NCBI GenBank assembly: GCA_945860225.1
Contig: CAMAPT010000017.1
Span: 1 to 64,000, forward strand
Length of the DNA stretch: 64,000 nt
Direction of reading: 5' to 3'
DNA from: Chitinophaga pinensis
GTDB lineage: Bacteria > Bacteroidota > Bacteroidia > B-17B0 > Aurantibacillaceae
The translations under genes were made by a program, and so were the position numbers. The notes beneath the pieces are model-generated. The model made no database searches and was not told the DNA's origin. It was given only the letters and a program-made list of their open reading frames with translations. Of this stretch, positions 26,552 to 35,547 are shown piece by piece (position 1 is the stretch's first letter; every line of letters starts with the position of its first letter).

Positions 26552-27181
26552 TTACAACTTAGATGAAATTTTAATAAAGTTCTTTAATAAAATAAGTCCG
26601 TTACTCTGGCTCTTTTCGGGATGAAATTGACATCCAAAGATATTATCTTTTTGAATGGAAGATGAAAATTTTTCTCCATAATTTGTAGAACCTAATATAT
26701 TTAAACTATTGTTACAAACAAATTTATAGGAATGTACAAAATAAAAATCAGAATTATTTTTTATATCGTTATACAATCCTTTAGTATCATTGACCACCTC
26801 TACTTCATTAAAACCAATATGTGGTAAGCGTAAATTATTATTGTTAATTTTAATTACGTTGCCTTCAATTAAATCTAGTCCTTCGTTATCACCATCTTCT
26901 TCACCAAACGAAGCTAATAATTGCATACCTAAACAAATTCCTAAAAAAGGAATCGCTCTATTTAATCCGGCTTCTCTAATTGCATCCTTTAAGTCGTATT
27001 TATTTATATTATGAATGGCCTGGCCAAAGGACCCTACGCCAGGAAGAATTAAAACTTCTGCATTTTTAATTTCATGGGGATTTGAACTAACTTTAGTTTT
27101 TGCTCCAATTTGGCTAAATGCATTTTGAAGTGAATGCAAATTTCCCATTCCATAATCAACAATGGTTATTAGTTTTTGCAT
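26552..27181 (-). CDS. hisH2: HisH-like glutamine amidotransferase for sugar amidine formation
   Basis: 209 residues, class I glutaminase. GICLGMQ carries the nucleophile Cys83; QFHPEKS carries His187 and Glu189. The preceding PGVGSFG oxyanion loop is also present. Normally HisH releases ammonia for HisF in histidine synthesis; no other his genes are present here. Next to the WbpG-type gene (28.7 kb) it should feed ammonia into the amidotransferase that makes an amidino group on an amino sugar. Confidence 0.85.
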   Translation of the reverse strand: MQKLITIVDYGMGNLHSLQNAFSQIGAKTKVSSNPHEIKNAEVLILPGVGSFGQAIHNINKYDLKDAIREAGLNRAIPFLGICLGMQLLASFGEEDGDNEGLDLIEGNVIKINNNNLRLPHIGFNEVEVVNDTKGLYNDIKNNSDFYFVHSYKFVCNNSLNILGSTNYGEKFSSSIQKDNIFGCQFHPEKSQSNGLILLKNFIKISSKL

Positions 27182-27188
27182 TTATTTT

Positions 27189-28697
27189 TTAATTTATTTT
27201 TTTAAGAATCATAATAACTTCTGTCCCTATACCACAATTTGTTAGTTTTTTACTTAACGACTTATCTGAGTCGTTTTCAAATATTTTCTTTAACAAAGTA
27301 TACGTTCCTCGTATTGCTTCGTTTGCACTAGTTTTCTCTGCATAAGCATACCAATTTACAGAATCATCTAAAAAATCGGAACAATGTTTAGTATCCGTTA
27401 TTTCAAACAAATTTGAATTTTTAAAATAGTTGGTTAACCATTTTTCACCTAATACGGTATAATGGAATGGTAATCCCATTGAATAAAAATCTAGACTTCT
27501 GCACAATGGTGAATCAAAATCGGGGGTACTAAACACGAAATATCCACCTGGCTTAAGTGCTTTCCAAATGTTTTCAATTACAAAAGAAAATTTATGAAAA
27601 GGTATATGTTCTATAACTTCCCATGCAGTAATTAAATTGTATTCTTGATGACCAATTTGGTTATTGGTAAAATCTAAAGTTCTGCATTTAAAATTACCAC
27701 TTATTTGAGATTTAATAGCAAAATCAGAATGAGTTACATCCCACTTAGGATATTGGCTTGATAAATATTTGCTAAAATTACCTACTCCACCACCAATATC
27801 TAACGAATTGCAATTTTCAGGTAAATGAATTACTATTTTTGAAAAATCGCATCGAATAGAATCATTTGTATAAGGATTATTAGTTGACACCACAAAATCC
27901 TGTTTATCCCACTTGTCATAAACTTTATAAATATCTTCGTCATGAATAAAAGGAGAAGGAACTACTAAACCACATTTATCGCACTCTCTATAGTGAGGTC
28001 TTTTGCTTGAAACATATCCACAAATTGGTTGAGAGGAGGTGTTATATAAAGGTTGCAATTGACTTTTACAATGAGGACAATTTTCATAATGCAACAACCT
28101 AACTTCTTCACCAAAGCCAATCATTAAATTGTAAATCTCATCAGTATTTAACAAATTCATTATCTCATCAACAGAATATTGGTATAAATACTGAACCTTA
28201 TTAATTAGCAATAAAAATAATTTTAAACGTTTATACTTATATAAGTTTAATTGATTATTATGTTCAATTTGAGTTGTTGCATGAAAAACATATTGGCTTA
28301 AATTGTTTATTTCAAGCTTACTTTTTACAGTTGAAAATGTTTTTTTTATTGAATTTAAATTTAACAAAAACTTTACTTCAGTCCCCGGAACAGCGCCTCT
28401 TATTACGTAGTTATCAAAATGATTATTACTAGCAATTTCCAATACCGAGTTAAGGATTTCGAAATCTACTATTGGTGCCATTATATCAACTATAACTGCA
28501 AATTGATAATTAGAATTAAACAATGTAGGCACATAAATCTCGAGCTCATCTATAGAATCTAAAAACTTAACATTTTCTACCTTATAATGATTTAACCTTT
28601 TTAATACAAAAGATTCAACAGCAACTGAAGAGTTTTCAAATTCGAGTCGTTTATTTTTAATTATAATAAAACAACTATCTGTATAATTTGCTTTCAA
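27189..28697 (-). CDS. Large SAM methyltransferase with zinc-ribbon, candidate amidine N-methyltransferase
   Basis: 502 residues. An N-terminal region of unknown fold (about 1-200) is followed by a zinc ribbon (CPHC ... CDKC, about 205-245). The SAM domain is at about 285-400: LDIGGGVGNFSKYL motif I, then the WEVIEHIPFHKF and LKPGGYFVFSTPDF motifs of methyltransferase type 11/12. It lies between the WbpG/PtmG-like gene and hisH. In Campylobacter a methyltransferase next to the ptmG gene methylates the acetamidino group of legionaminic acid. By analogy this enzyme may do the same, but the similarity was not computed. Confidence 0.75.
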   Translation of the reverse strand: MKANYTDSCFIIIKNKRLEFENSSVAVESFVLKRLNHYKVENVKFLDSIDELEIYVPTLFNSNYQFAVIVDIMAPIVDFEILNSVLEIASNNHFDNYVIRGAVPGTEVKFLLNLNSIKKTFSTVKSKLEINNLSQYVFHATTQIEHNNQLNLYKYKRLKLFLLLINKVQYLYQYSVDEIMNLLNTDEIYNLMIGFGEEVRLLHYENCPHCKSQLQPLYNTSSQPICGYVSSKRPHYRECDKCGLVVPSPFIHDEDIYKVYDKWDKQDFVVSTNNPYTNDSIRCDFSKIVIHLPENCNSLDIGGGVGNFSKYLSSQYPKWDVTHSDFAIKSQISGNFKCRTLDFTNNQIGHQEYNLITAWEVIEHIPFHKFSFVIENIWKALKPGGYFVFSTPDFDSPLCRSLDFYSMGLPFHYTVLGEKWLTNYFKNSNLFEITDTKHCSDFLDDSVNWYAYAEKTSANEAIRGTYTLLKKIFENDSDKSLSKKLTNCGIGTEVIMILKKIN

Positions 28698-28709
28698 TGT
28701 TATTATTTT

Positions 28710-29825
28710 TTAATGAACTTCAAAAATTGGCTCCCATCTTCCATTTCTTTTTTCAAACAAATCTTTATTTGCCCATTTATCTATAACTGCATCAAATTCC
28801 TCTTGGGTCATGGTATAATACTCTAAATATTTTTGTATATAAGGTTCGGGATATGCATTATCAAATTTTTTAACCAGGTTAACAGCTTGCTTTCTTGTCA
28901 TTGCACCTCTTCTTATTTCTGTAGCCACTACATTTGTTGCTCTACCAAAACCAAATTTTAAATACATTAAATAAAAATATAACCAAATAATTTCGGTATC
29001 GGTCGTTGAATAATTATCAAAACTTCCAAAATTTCGAGTTTGTCTTTCCTGAAAACCAAGATGTTCTTTAGCTACCAGATAATGCTTATAATTAACAAAT
29101 TCCTGATAGTACGACCAATGAGAAATCCGAGAACCCGTTTTTATAAGCTCTTCTTCTTTAGGATGCAAAAACCAGTAAAGATCTTTTTCAGCATAATCAT
29201 TTAAATATTTTTTAGGATCTACTCCACTTAGATAAAACTTAATGCTATCTTCAATACTATATGTGCTTGAATTTTGAAGTTTAGATGATCCACCCATTTC
29301 TGATTCACCTTCTTCGGCAAACATAACTAAGGGAATATCAAAAATAACCGATGATTTCATAATTGCAGCTTGCACCGCAATCATAAACGCATGCATTGGA
29401 ATACCTTTATTAATAAAATTTTCTTTATCAATAGCCCTTTCAACAGTTCTATTAGGTGTTATCATAATGTGTTGATATCCCCTATCGATAAAATTCATAA
29501 TATTTTGCACTCCAATTGGGTCTTCCATAGGAGGACGAATTGTAATGCAAAGCGGAGTCATTCCTAATTTTTCTTTAAGAGTATAAGCGATATATGCACC
29601 ATCTTTTCCTCCACTATAAGGAACAATAACATCAGGTTTACCTTTAATATTAGAACGATACATATCGCACAATTGTACGAGCTCGTTCCAGCGATCATCC
29701 CAATTTATTATTTCTTTTTTACCTTGATTACTACATGCATTACAAACACCCTCTTCATTAAACGTAATACGCGGTCTGGTGTGAGGATTTAAACATTTTG
29801 TACAATAAATTAATTTTCCTTTCAT
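28710..29825 (-). CDS. N-acetyl-sugar amidotransferase (WbpG/PseA/PtmG type)
   Basis: 371 residues. A four-cysteine zinc site (Cys8, Cys11, Cys28, Cys31) precedes the ATP PP-loop SGGKD (71-75). The family converts an acetamido (N-acetyl) group on an amino sugar to an acetamidino group, with ammonia from HisH/HisF; PseA, PtmG and WbpG are members. Here it is followed directly by the methyltransferase, hisH and hisF, a complete set. The substrate is probably the nonulosonic acid made by the legB-neuC genes upstream. If the N-formyl group is the target, a formamidino (formimidoyl) product would result (inference). Confidence 0.9.
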   Translation of the reverse strand: MKGKLIYCTKCLNPHTRPRITFNEEGVCNACSNQGKKEIINWDDRWNELVQLCDMYRSNIKGKPDVIVPYSGGKDGAYIAYTLKEKLGMTPLCITIRPPMEDPIGVQNIMNFIDRGYQHIMITPNRTVERAIDKENFINKGIPMHAFMIAVQAAIMKSSVIFDIPLVMFAEEGESEMGGSSKLQNSSTYSIEDSIKFYLSGVDPKKYLNDYAEKDLYWFLHPKEEELIKTGSRISHWSYYQEFVNYKHYLVAKEHLGFQERQTRNFGSFDNYSTTDTEIIWLYFYLMYLKFGFGRATNVVATEIRRGAMTRKQAVNLVKKFDNAYPEPYIQKYLEYYTMTQEEFDAVIDKWANKDLFEKRNGRWEPIFEVH

Positions 29826-29845
29826 ATTTTTTAGTTTTTAAAGAT

Positions 29846-30673
29846 TTACCATGCGCTAAGTCCACCATCAATTATCATATTTTGTCCTGTAACATAACTA
29901 GATGAGTCAGATGCTAAATATAAAACAGCACCAACCATTTCGTGTGCATGAGCCATCCGGTTCAATGGAATTCGGTTAGAATATTTTTGATTAAACACTT
30001 CGTTTTGACCACTTTCGATACCTCCCGGACTTATACAATTAACTCTAATATTTTGGTTAGACCAATAAGTTGCTAAAAATTTTGTTAAGCCTATAATTGC
30101 GGCTTTTGAAGCAGCGTAAACCGCCGGAGAATTTATTTTAGTACCCAAATAGAATGAACCTTCATAAATTCTATGATCGGGACTTAGTACACCATAAATT
30201 GAAGCGGTTTGAATAATACTCCCTCCTTTTTGCTGCAAAACCATTTGTTTACCTACGGCTTGAGCAACAAGAAAAATACCATCAATATTAACCGACATAA
30301 TTTCGCGCCATTGATCAAGTTTATAATCTTCAAATGGTGCAAAAAAATCGGTTAAGTTGTTTGATTTCCCAGCGGCATTATTTAATAAAATATTTATTTC
30401 TCCAAAATTCTCCACAACACTTTTAACCATTTCGCTCACAGAATCCTGATTTGCCACATTGCAATAAAAGCCTTTACATTTTACTTGATAATTTTCTTCT
30501 ATTTCTTTAGCCAATTTTTCTGCTGCTTCTATGTTTATATCTACAACGGCAACATTTGCTCCATTTTCGGCAAGTCCTTTACAAAAATGATTTCCAATTA
30601 TTCCAGCGCCGCCAGTAACTAATGCTGTTTTATTTAACAAATTAAATTGACCTTTATATGAAAATGCCGACAT
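29846..30673 (-). CDS. Short-chain dehydrogenase (PtmA-like position)
   Basis: 275 residues, classical SDR. TGGAGIIG (20-27) binds the nucleotide, NNAAG (98-102), Ser158, Tyr186 and Lys190 (YAASK) form the active site, and the sequence ends YVTGQNMIIDGGLSAW. It has an insert after the catalytic Ser that is rich in Pro and Tyr. A related SDR (PtmA) lies in the Campylobacter legionaminic locus beside the same neighbours. The substrate is unknown; a hydroxyl on an amino sugar is likely, given the class III aminotransferase encoded 7 nt upstream, which could use the resulting ketone. Confidence 0.8.
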   Translation of the reverse strand: MSAFSYKGQFNLLNKTALVTGGAGIIGNHFCKGLAENGANVAVVDINIEAAEKLAKEIEENYQVKCKGFYCNVANQDSVSEMVKSVVENFGEINILLNNAAGKSNNLTDFFAPFEDYKLDQWREIMSVNIDGIFLVAQAVGKQMVLQQKGGSIIQTASIYGVLSPDHRIYEGSFYLGTKINSPAVYAASKAAIIGLTKFLATYWSNQNIRVNCISPGGIESGQNEVFNQKYSNRIPLNRMAHAHEMVGAVLYLASDSSSYVTGQNMIIDGGLSAW

Positions 30674-30679
30674 AAAAAA

Positions 30680-32044
30680 TTAATTAAATTTTCTGAATAC
30701 TGGTTTTACTGCATCACCAATTAAGAACTTATCAACTCCACTATTTAAAGCATCGGCATATACTGTAAGTGCATTTTTTGCAGCTGTTAATGTTTGATCC
30801 AGCTCTAACTCGCCATGCATAAGACTAGGAGAAACCCAAGGCATTAAAACTTTATTTTTAATCATTTCCTGACTAAACAATGTTCTAAATGCAGTAGAAA
30901 TTTCACCTTTTGCATCTTTTGTAACATAGTTCATTAATACAGATGAACCATCAAAATAAAAACGTTCAGAAATACCAAGTTCTTTAGTAATATTATTAAT
31001 TCCATTTTTTAATTGCTCTCCGTACTTCCATAAATGTGCACATACATTTTTTTCTTTATAAACCTTAACCGTTTCAATAAATGCTCTTAATCCGGCCATT
31101 TCGCCACCATGAGTTGTTGAAAGTAAAAATGTTCTTTCGGCTCCAATTTTTCTGATGGAACCTACTTCCATAATTTCTTTTTTACCAACTAGCGCTGCAA
31201 CAGCATAACCATTTGCCATACCCTTACCAAAGGTGCTAATATCCGGCGTAACTCCAAAATAAGTTTGTGCCCCCTGTAAATGAAATCTAAAGCCTGTAAT
31301 CATTTCATCCAAAATAAATAATGCTCCATTTATATTACACAATTTTTGAACCTGATGTAAAAAATTAACTTTATTATTAGGACAAGCGTTACAAGGTTTA
31401 TCATATGTAAGCTCTTCTTTACAACCATTATCACAAGGTAATAATGTTGTGGCAGGCTCCATTAAAACTCCTGCAATTTGGTCAGGGTACTGTAAAAATA
31501 ATTTTTCAAGAGATTCAATATCGCCATAATCAAACACCAAAGTTGTATTATAATGCGCATCGGGAATTCCTTTATTTACTTGAGTAGTACCAATAAACCA
31601 GTCATCAAATGAGAAAAATGGTTGTTGCCTTGGAACACAAATATATTTTCTACCGGTATATGACCTAGCAATTTTTGCGGCTCCGGTTGTTACGTTTGAA
31701 CCATTTTTCGCAAACTTTACCATTTCGGCACCGGGAATTAAATCAACTATTAATTCGGCTGCTTCTAACTCAGTTAATGAAGCACGCGTTAAATTATTTC
31801 CTTTTTGTATTTCTTCAATTACTGCCTGATTAATTGAGGGATATGAATAACCTAAAGTTACTGCCCTTAAAGCCATACCATAATCCAAAAACTTATTATC
31901 ATAAGCATCCCAAACATAAGCTCCTAATCCATTTTTTAAAATTTCAGGTGCATTTTGAGGGAATTGATCATCACCCCTTGAATAAGTGTGAGCGCCACCA
32001 GGTATAACCCTATGTAATCTTTCTTTATAATTTCCTTTTTCCAT
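30680..32044 (-). CDS. Class III aminotransferase (glutamate-1-semialdehyde aminomutase-like) with a cysteine-rich insert
   Basis: 454 residues. The fold is that of GSA aminotransferases: PGGAHTYSRG near the start, NGSNVTTGAAKIAR (114-127) for the PLP phosphate, DEMITGFR (246-253) with the cofactor Asp, and Lys274 (FGKGMANGY) as the PLP lysine. Between the strand ending MEPATT (195-200) and the D-E-M-I motif lies an insert with Cys204, Cys208, Cys218 and Cys221 (Cx3Cx9Cx2C), not found in ordinary GSA enzymes. It pairs with the SpsF-like and SDR genes; it does not lie near haem genes. A sugar aminotransferase or aminomutase is likely. Confidence 0.8.
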   Translation of the reverse strand: MEKGNYKERLHRVIPGGAHTYSRGDDQFPQNAPEILKNGLGAYVWDAYDNKFLDYGMALRAVTLGYSYPSINQAVIEEIQKGNNLTRASLTELEAAELIVDLIPGAEMVKFAKNGSNVTTGAAKIARSYTGRKYICVPRQQPFFSFDDWFIGTTQVNKGIPDAHYNTTLVFDYGDIESLEKLFLQYPDQIAGVLMEPATTLLPCDNGCKEELTYDKPCNACPNNKVNFLHQVQKLCNINGALFILDEMITGFRFHLQGAQTYFGVTPDISTFGKGMANGYAVAALVGKKEIMEVGSIRKIGAERTFLLSTTHGGEMAGLRAFIETVKVYKEKNVCAHLWKYGEQLKNGINNITKELGISERFYFDGSSVLMNYVTKDAKGEISTAFRTLFSQEMIKNKVLMPWVSPSLMHGELELDQTLTAAKNALTVYADALNSGVDKFLIGDAVKPVFRKFN

Positions 32045-32799
32045 TATATTTCGTTTTGTTTAGATCTATTAAAATTTTCCCAATATATTTCAGAAACGCT
32101 CGAATTAATTTGGAAGATTAAATTATCTACTACATACTTAATTAAATCCGAGTCGCTTAATGCAATAATTTTATTATCAAAATGATTAATGATATTTGTG
32201 AAAAAATCAGCATCAACTTGATAATCTAACGTAAATCTTAACTGTTCATTTAGGTTATAATTTCCAATATTTATTGATTGTAAATTTTCATCAAAAATTC
32301 TACCCCAACCCGTTTCAAATTTAGAATCCTGTGTATGGTTGTTAACACACATATTTAAATATTTAGTTTTATACCCAATTACATTCATGCCTAATGGCAA
32401 GCCCTCGGTTTTAATTGCAGAAACACCACTGTACAATTTATTATAAACTATAGATGCAGCTTCTGTTGAGCACAAAATATCATCGCCATCAATTGATATT
32501 ATTTGATCTAAATTGTATTGTTTTGCACATTCTAATTGTCGTAATGGAATATTGGTATTAGAACCATAGAACACTTCAACAAGGGAATTTTTAAATATTT
32601 CTTCAAATTTTTTATTCTCTTCTAAAACTGAAGTTGCAATAATTATTTTTACGTTGTTAGCCTTAACTTCATTATTAAATTTAGATAGATATCTTAGTGC
32701 AAGCCATTCAATAAATGTTTTACCTTTAACTTCAATTAAATGTTTTTGCGATAATCTGGTTGAACCCAAACGAGCGATAATTAAAATACCGGTAATCAT
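32044..32799 (-). CDS. SpsF-like cytidylyltransferase-family protein
   Basis: 251 residues. The start IIARLGSTRLSQKHL matches the SpsF/CMP-sugar transferase motif I-x-A-R-x-x-S-T-R-L-P-x-K, and SIDGDDILC gives the D-G-D metal site. Unlike NeuA it lacks the RGGSKGIP form. No standard CMP-nonulosonate synthetase is present in the window, so this protein may activate the sugar with CMP. Another role is also possible, since SpsF proteins are often paired with class III aminotransferases, as here (one-base overlap, TAATG). Confidence 0.65.
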   Translation of the reverse strand: MITGILIIARLGSTRLSQKHLIEVKGKTFIEWLALRYLSKFNNEVKANNVKIIIATSVLEENKKFEEIFKNSLVEVFYGSNTNIPLRQLECAKQYNLDQIISIDGDDILCSTEAASIVYNKLYSGVSAIKTEGLPLGMNVIGYKTKYLNMCVNNHTQDSKFETGWGRIFDENLQSINIGNYNLNEQLRFTLDYQVDADFFTNIINHFDNKIIALSDSDLIKYVVDNLIFQINSSVSEIYWENFNRSKQNEI

Positions 32800-32800
32800 A

Positions 32801-33814
32801 TTAATTTTTTTGTATTTGATTAGTTTGAGCTGAAATTTCGGCAGCGTACAATAGTTTTAAAACTTTATAATCTTCTACCAACGAATTTTCAAAAACATCA
32901 TTATTAAATGCTGCATTTAAAAAACAATTAATTTCATCAATATACATTTGCTCTGTTATGTTTTTATTATAACCTTGTTGTGCAGGGCTTGTATCATAAT
33001 CTAATTTTATCCAAGTACCCTTATCGGCATTGTATAATTTAACAACTTTTTCATCCCAATCCCATTGAATTTGACCTAATTCGCCATTAACTAACAATTT
33101 GCGGGTTGCGTGGCGAGAAACCACATCAACAGATAGATTTAAAATACTCTTATCATACTCTAAAAGGATGTTATAGGTGTCTTCAATTTTTTCTGCACCG
33201 GGTATGTTTATTGTTTTTTTATAAAATCCGCAAACTCTATTTGGGAAACCAAATATTTTGGTTAACCAGGTTAATTCAAATGGCACAATTTCTCTTGCAC
33301 CGCCAGTTTCCTGTTTAGAAACGTAAAAATCTTCTACCTTTTCGTAAGTATGCCAATCTGGTAAATACTGTCCTGAGTGATATAAAATATTGGTTACGTT
33401 ACCAATTTGATTTGATTTAATAATTTGATTAATAAGTTTAATGGCGGGATGAAAAAACAGTGTGCTCGATGGCGCTAATAATACATTGTTTTTTAGAGAA
33501 TCCGCTATAAGCATTTCGAAATCAGTATCTACAACACTTGCTTCAATAAATGCCGGCACTTTGCTATCAACTGCTTCTTTCATATAAATATGATGTGTAT
33601 CGGGTGAGGTTGATATAATCCAAGCTTTACAACCTTTATTTTTAGCCTCTTCAAAAGTTTCAACTACATTAATATTATATAAAATTTGAGCCTCGTTTCT
33701 TCTATCGTCTCGCAAATCAAAACCATATATATTTTTAAACCCCAGGGCTATTAAATTTCGCACCCTTCTTTTACCCATTGAACCAAGACCGATTACTAAT
33801 AAATTTGTATCCAT
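32801..33814 (-). CDS. Gfo/Idh/MocA-family oxidoreductase
   Basis: 337 residues. The Rossmann start VIGLGSMGKRRVRNL binds NAD(P). The domain two strands are present, ending ISAQTNQIQKN. In most family members a conserved EKP follows the VhVxxE strand; here it is FIEASV (Glu91-Ala-Ser), so the usual lysine is missing. It lies between the PtmE-like and SpsF-like genes, 9 and 1 nt away. The family oxidises or reduces sugar hydroxyls; substrate unknown. Confidence 0.75.
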   Translation of the reverse strand: MDTNLLVIGLGSMGKRRVRNLIALGFKNIYGFDLRDDRRNEAQILYNINVVETFEEAKNKGCKAWIISTSPDTHHIYMKEAVDSKVPAFIEASVVDTDFEMLIADSLKNNVLLAPSSTLFFHPAIKLINQIIKSNQIGNVTNILYHSGQYLPDWHTYEKVEDFYVSKQETGGAREIVPFELTWLTKIFGFPNRVCGFYKKTINIPGAEKIEDTYNILLEYDKSILNLSVDVVSRHATRKLLVNGELGQIQWDWDEKVVKLYNADKGTWIKLDYDTSPAQQGYNKNITEQMYIDEINCFLNAAFNNDVFENSLVEDYKVLKLLYAAEISAQTNQIQKN

Positions 33815-33823
33815 TAAAAATAA

Positions 33824-34870
33824 CTATAGTTTATTAAATTTTAAATATTCGTTAGCCTTATTATAATCATCATGGTTTCCTATATCTAACCAAAACGAGT
33901 GGATAGGGAAATTTATAACCTTTTTATTTGCCGCAATTAAATCTTCTATTAAATCAGTTGCATCATATTGCTTATTTAGAGGAATAAGATTTAAATGTTC
34001 TTTTTTAATTAAATAAATTCCTGCGTTAGAATAATATGTGTACTTAGGTTTTTCTTTTAACGATTTAACATTTAAACCATCAACTTCTAAAACCGCATAA
34101 GGCACATTTACATAATAAGGAATACAAGCAACTATAAGATCAGCTCCAGTATCAATAAACTGATTATAAAGATCTTCAAAATTTATATTTGTTAATATAT
34201 CGGCATTCATTAATAACACAGCATCGTGATGTATATGCTTAATTAAAGAAACCGATCCTGCTGTACCCAATTTTTCATTTTCTTTTACATAAGATATATT
34301 AACATCTTTAGATTCGCCATTTTTAAAATAATCAATAATCTGTTCGCCAAGATAATTTACACTTATATTAATATTATTAATTCCAAAATGAATTATTCTA
34401 TCAACTACATGTTCAATTATAGGTTTATCTCCAACTTTTAAAAGTGATTTTGGTGTTTCTTCAGTTAAAGGCCTTAAACGCTGTCCTTCTCCTCCAGCCA
34501 TTATAATTGCTGTAATGGGCAAAATATTTTCTTGCTCGCTAAGGTTTATTATTTTAATAATTTGCTTATTACTATTAAGAATTGGAAGTAAAAATATACC
34601 TCTCATCTTATAGTCATTTATTTGCTTAACTGAGAACTCGTTTTCGGTTAAAAATTTAAAATCTGTATTCATAAAAAATGAAACAGGCTCATTCACTTTT
34701 ATACCTTTAATTAATCCTCTTCTAATATCGCCATCGGTTAGCGTTCCAATCAATTTTTTATTTTCCTCAACAACAAATAAAGTTAAATCCTTTCCTAAAG
34801 AACTTAACTTTTCTAAGGCAAAAGAAATAGGTAATGTTTCTAAAACAATATGTTCTTCAAGTATCCTCAT
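33824..34870 (-). CDS. ptmE: PtmE-like CBS-domain sugar nucleotidyltransferase
   Basis: 348 residues: two CBS repeats (about 1-115, with TLTDGDIRRGL) fused to a nucleotidyltransferase. The pyrophosphorylase signature AGGEGQRLRPLT...PKSLL is at 125-144. This fusion is characteristic of PtmE, the GlcN-1-phosphate guanylyltransferase of the Campylobacter legionaminic acid pathway, which runs on GDP-linked precursors. The CBS repeats may sense nucleotides. It overlaps the PIG-L gene by one base. Confidence 0.8.
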   Translation of the reverse strand: MRILEEHIVLETLPISFALEKLSSLGKDLTLFVVEENKKLIGTLTDGDIRRGLIKGIKVNEPVSFFMNTDFKFLTENEFSVKQINDYKMRGIFLLPILNSNKQIIKIINLSEQENILPITAIIMAGGEGQRLRPLTEETPKSLLKVGDKPIIEHVVDRIIHFGINNINISVNYLGEQIIDYFKNGESKDVNISYVKENEKLGTAGSVSLIKHIHHDAVLLMNADILTNINFEDLYNQFIDTGADLIVACIPYYVNVPYAVLEVDGLNVKSLKEKPKYTYYSNAGIYLIKKEHLNLIPLNKQYDATDLIEDLIAANKKVINFPIHSFWLDIGNHDDYNKANEYLKFNKL

Positions 34871-35538
34871 TATTCAATGCATTTTAATAATTGAAAAGCT
34901 TCTGCATATTTTACCCCCACACTTGCACCTCTAAAATGGGCCAATGCTTTAATGTTTTCTAAAGATCTTGGAAATGGATGATTTCCCATTTCAGATTCAA
35001 ATATTTCCATAATTTTTAATTTTTCATCTATAAAATCGGAAACATCAACAAAATAATTTGGTAAGAAAACTTTTTCAAATAAAGCTGGTGCAAATTCAGT
35101 TTCCGAAATACACTCGTACATTAATACTTTTTTAATAAAAGGATAGCGAAATGACTTAGTACATGCCATAACCGCATCAAAAATTACACGATGATCGGAA
35201 TGTGCATCAGAACGATTTAATGTATATATTACATCTGGTTTAAAATTTAAAAAAACCTTAGAAATATCGGGTATTAGCGTAAATAAAGAACTAGAACTTA
35301 ATGTCATCGTTGGATAATTTAAATTTACAACTTCATTAAAATTAAATTTGCTTGCTACTTTTTCAATTTCTATTGCTCTAGACTCTATTTTTTCTTTTGT
35401 AAATCCTTGGTTTTCGAAAATTCCGGTAATAATTAACCAAAAAATTTGATCGCCATTAGCTTTATGTTTTAACAGAGTACCTCCTACACCTAAAGTTTCA
35501 TCATCCGGATGAGCTGATACAACTAATACTTTTTTCAT
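34870..35538 (-). CDS. PIG-L-family N-acetylglucosaminyl deacetylase
   Basis: 222 residues. The zinc motif AHPDDE is at 9-14 and HSDHR, the third ligand set, is in SDAHSDHRVIFDA. Members remove N-acetyl groups from GlcNAc-type sugars. It follows the formyltransferase gene (9 nt). An amine freed by it would be a substrate for formylation, or would give a free amine for the ATP-grasp ligase. The order suggests N-acetyl removal and N-formyl addition on one sugar (inference). Confidence 0.85.
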   Translation of the reverse strand: MKKVLVVSAHPDDETLGVGGTLLKHKANGDQIFWLIITGIFENQGFTKEKIESRAIEIEKVASKFNFNEVVNLNYPTMTLSSSSLFTLIPDISKVFLNFKPDVIYTLNRSDAHSDHRVIFDAVMACTKSFRYPFIKKVLMYECISETEFAPALFEKVFLPNYFVDVSDFIDEKLKIMEIFESEMGNHPFPRSLENIKALAHFRGASVGVKYAEAFQLLKCIE

Positions 35539-35547
35539 ATAGTTATT

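Noticed and set aside
25765-27181. HisH/HisF as histidine biosynthesis genes
   Set aside because: No other his genes are near, HisF lacks Asp11 and the pair lies with a WbpG-type gene, so a sugar-amidine role fits better.
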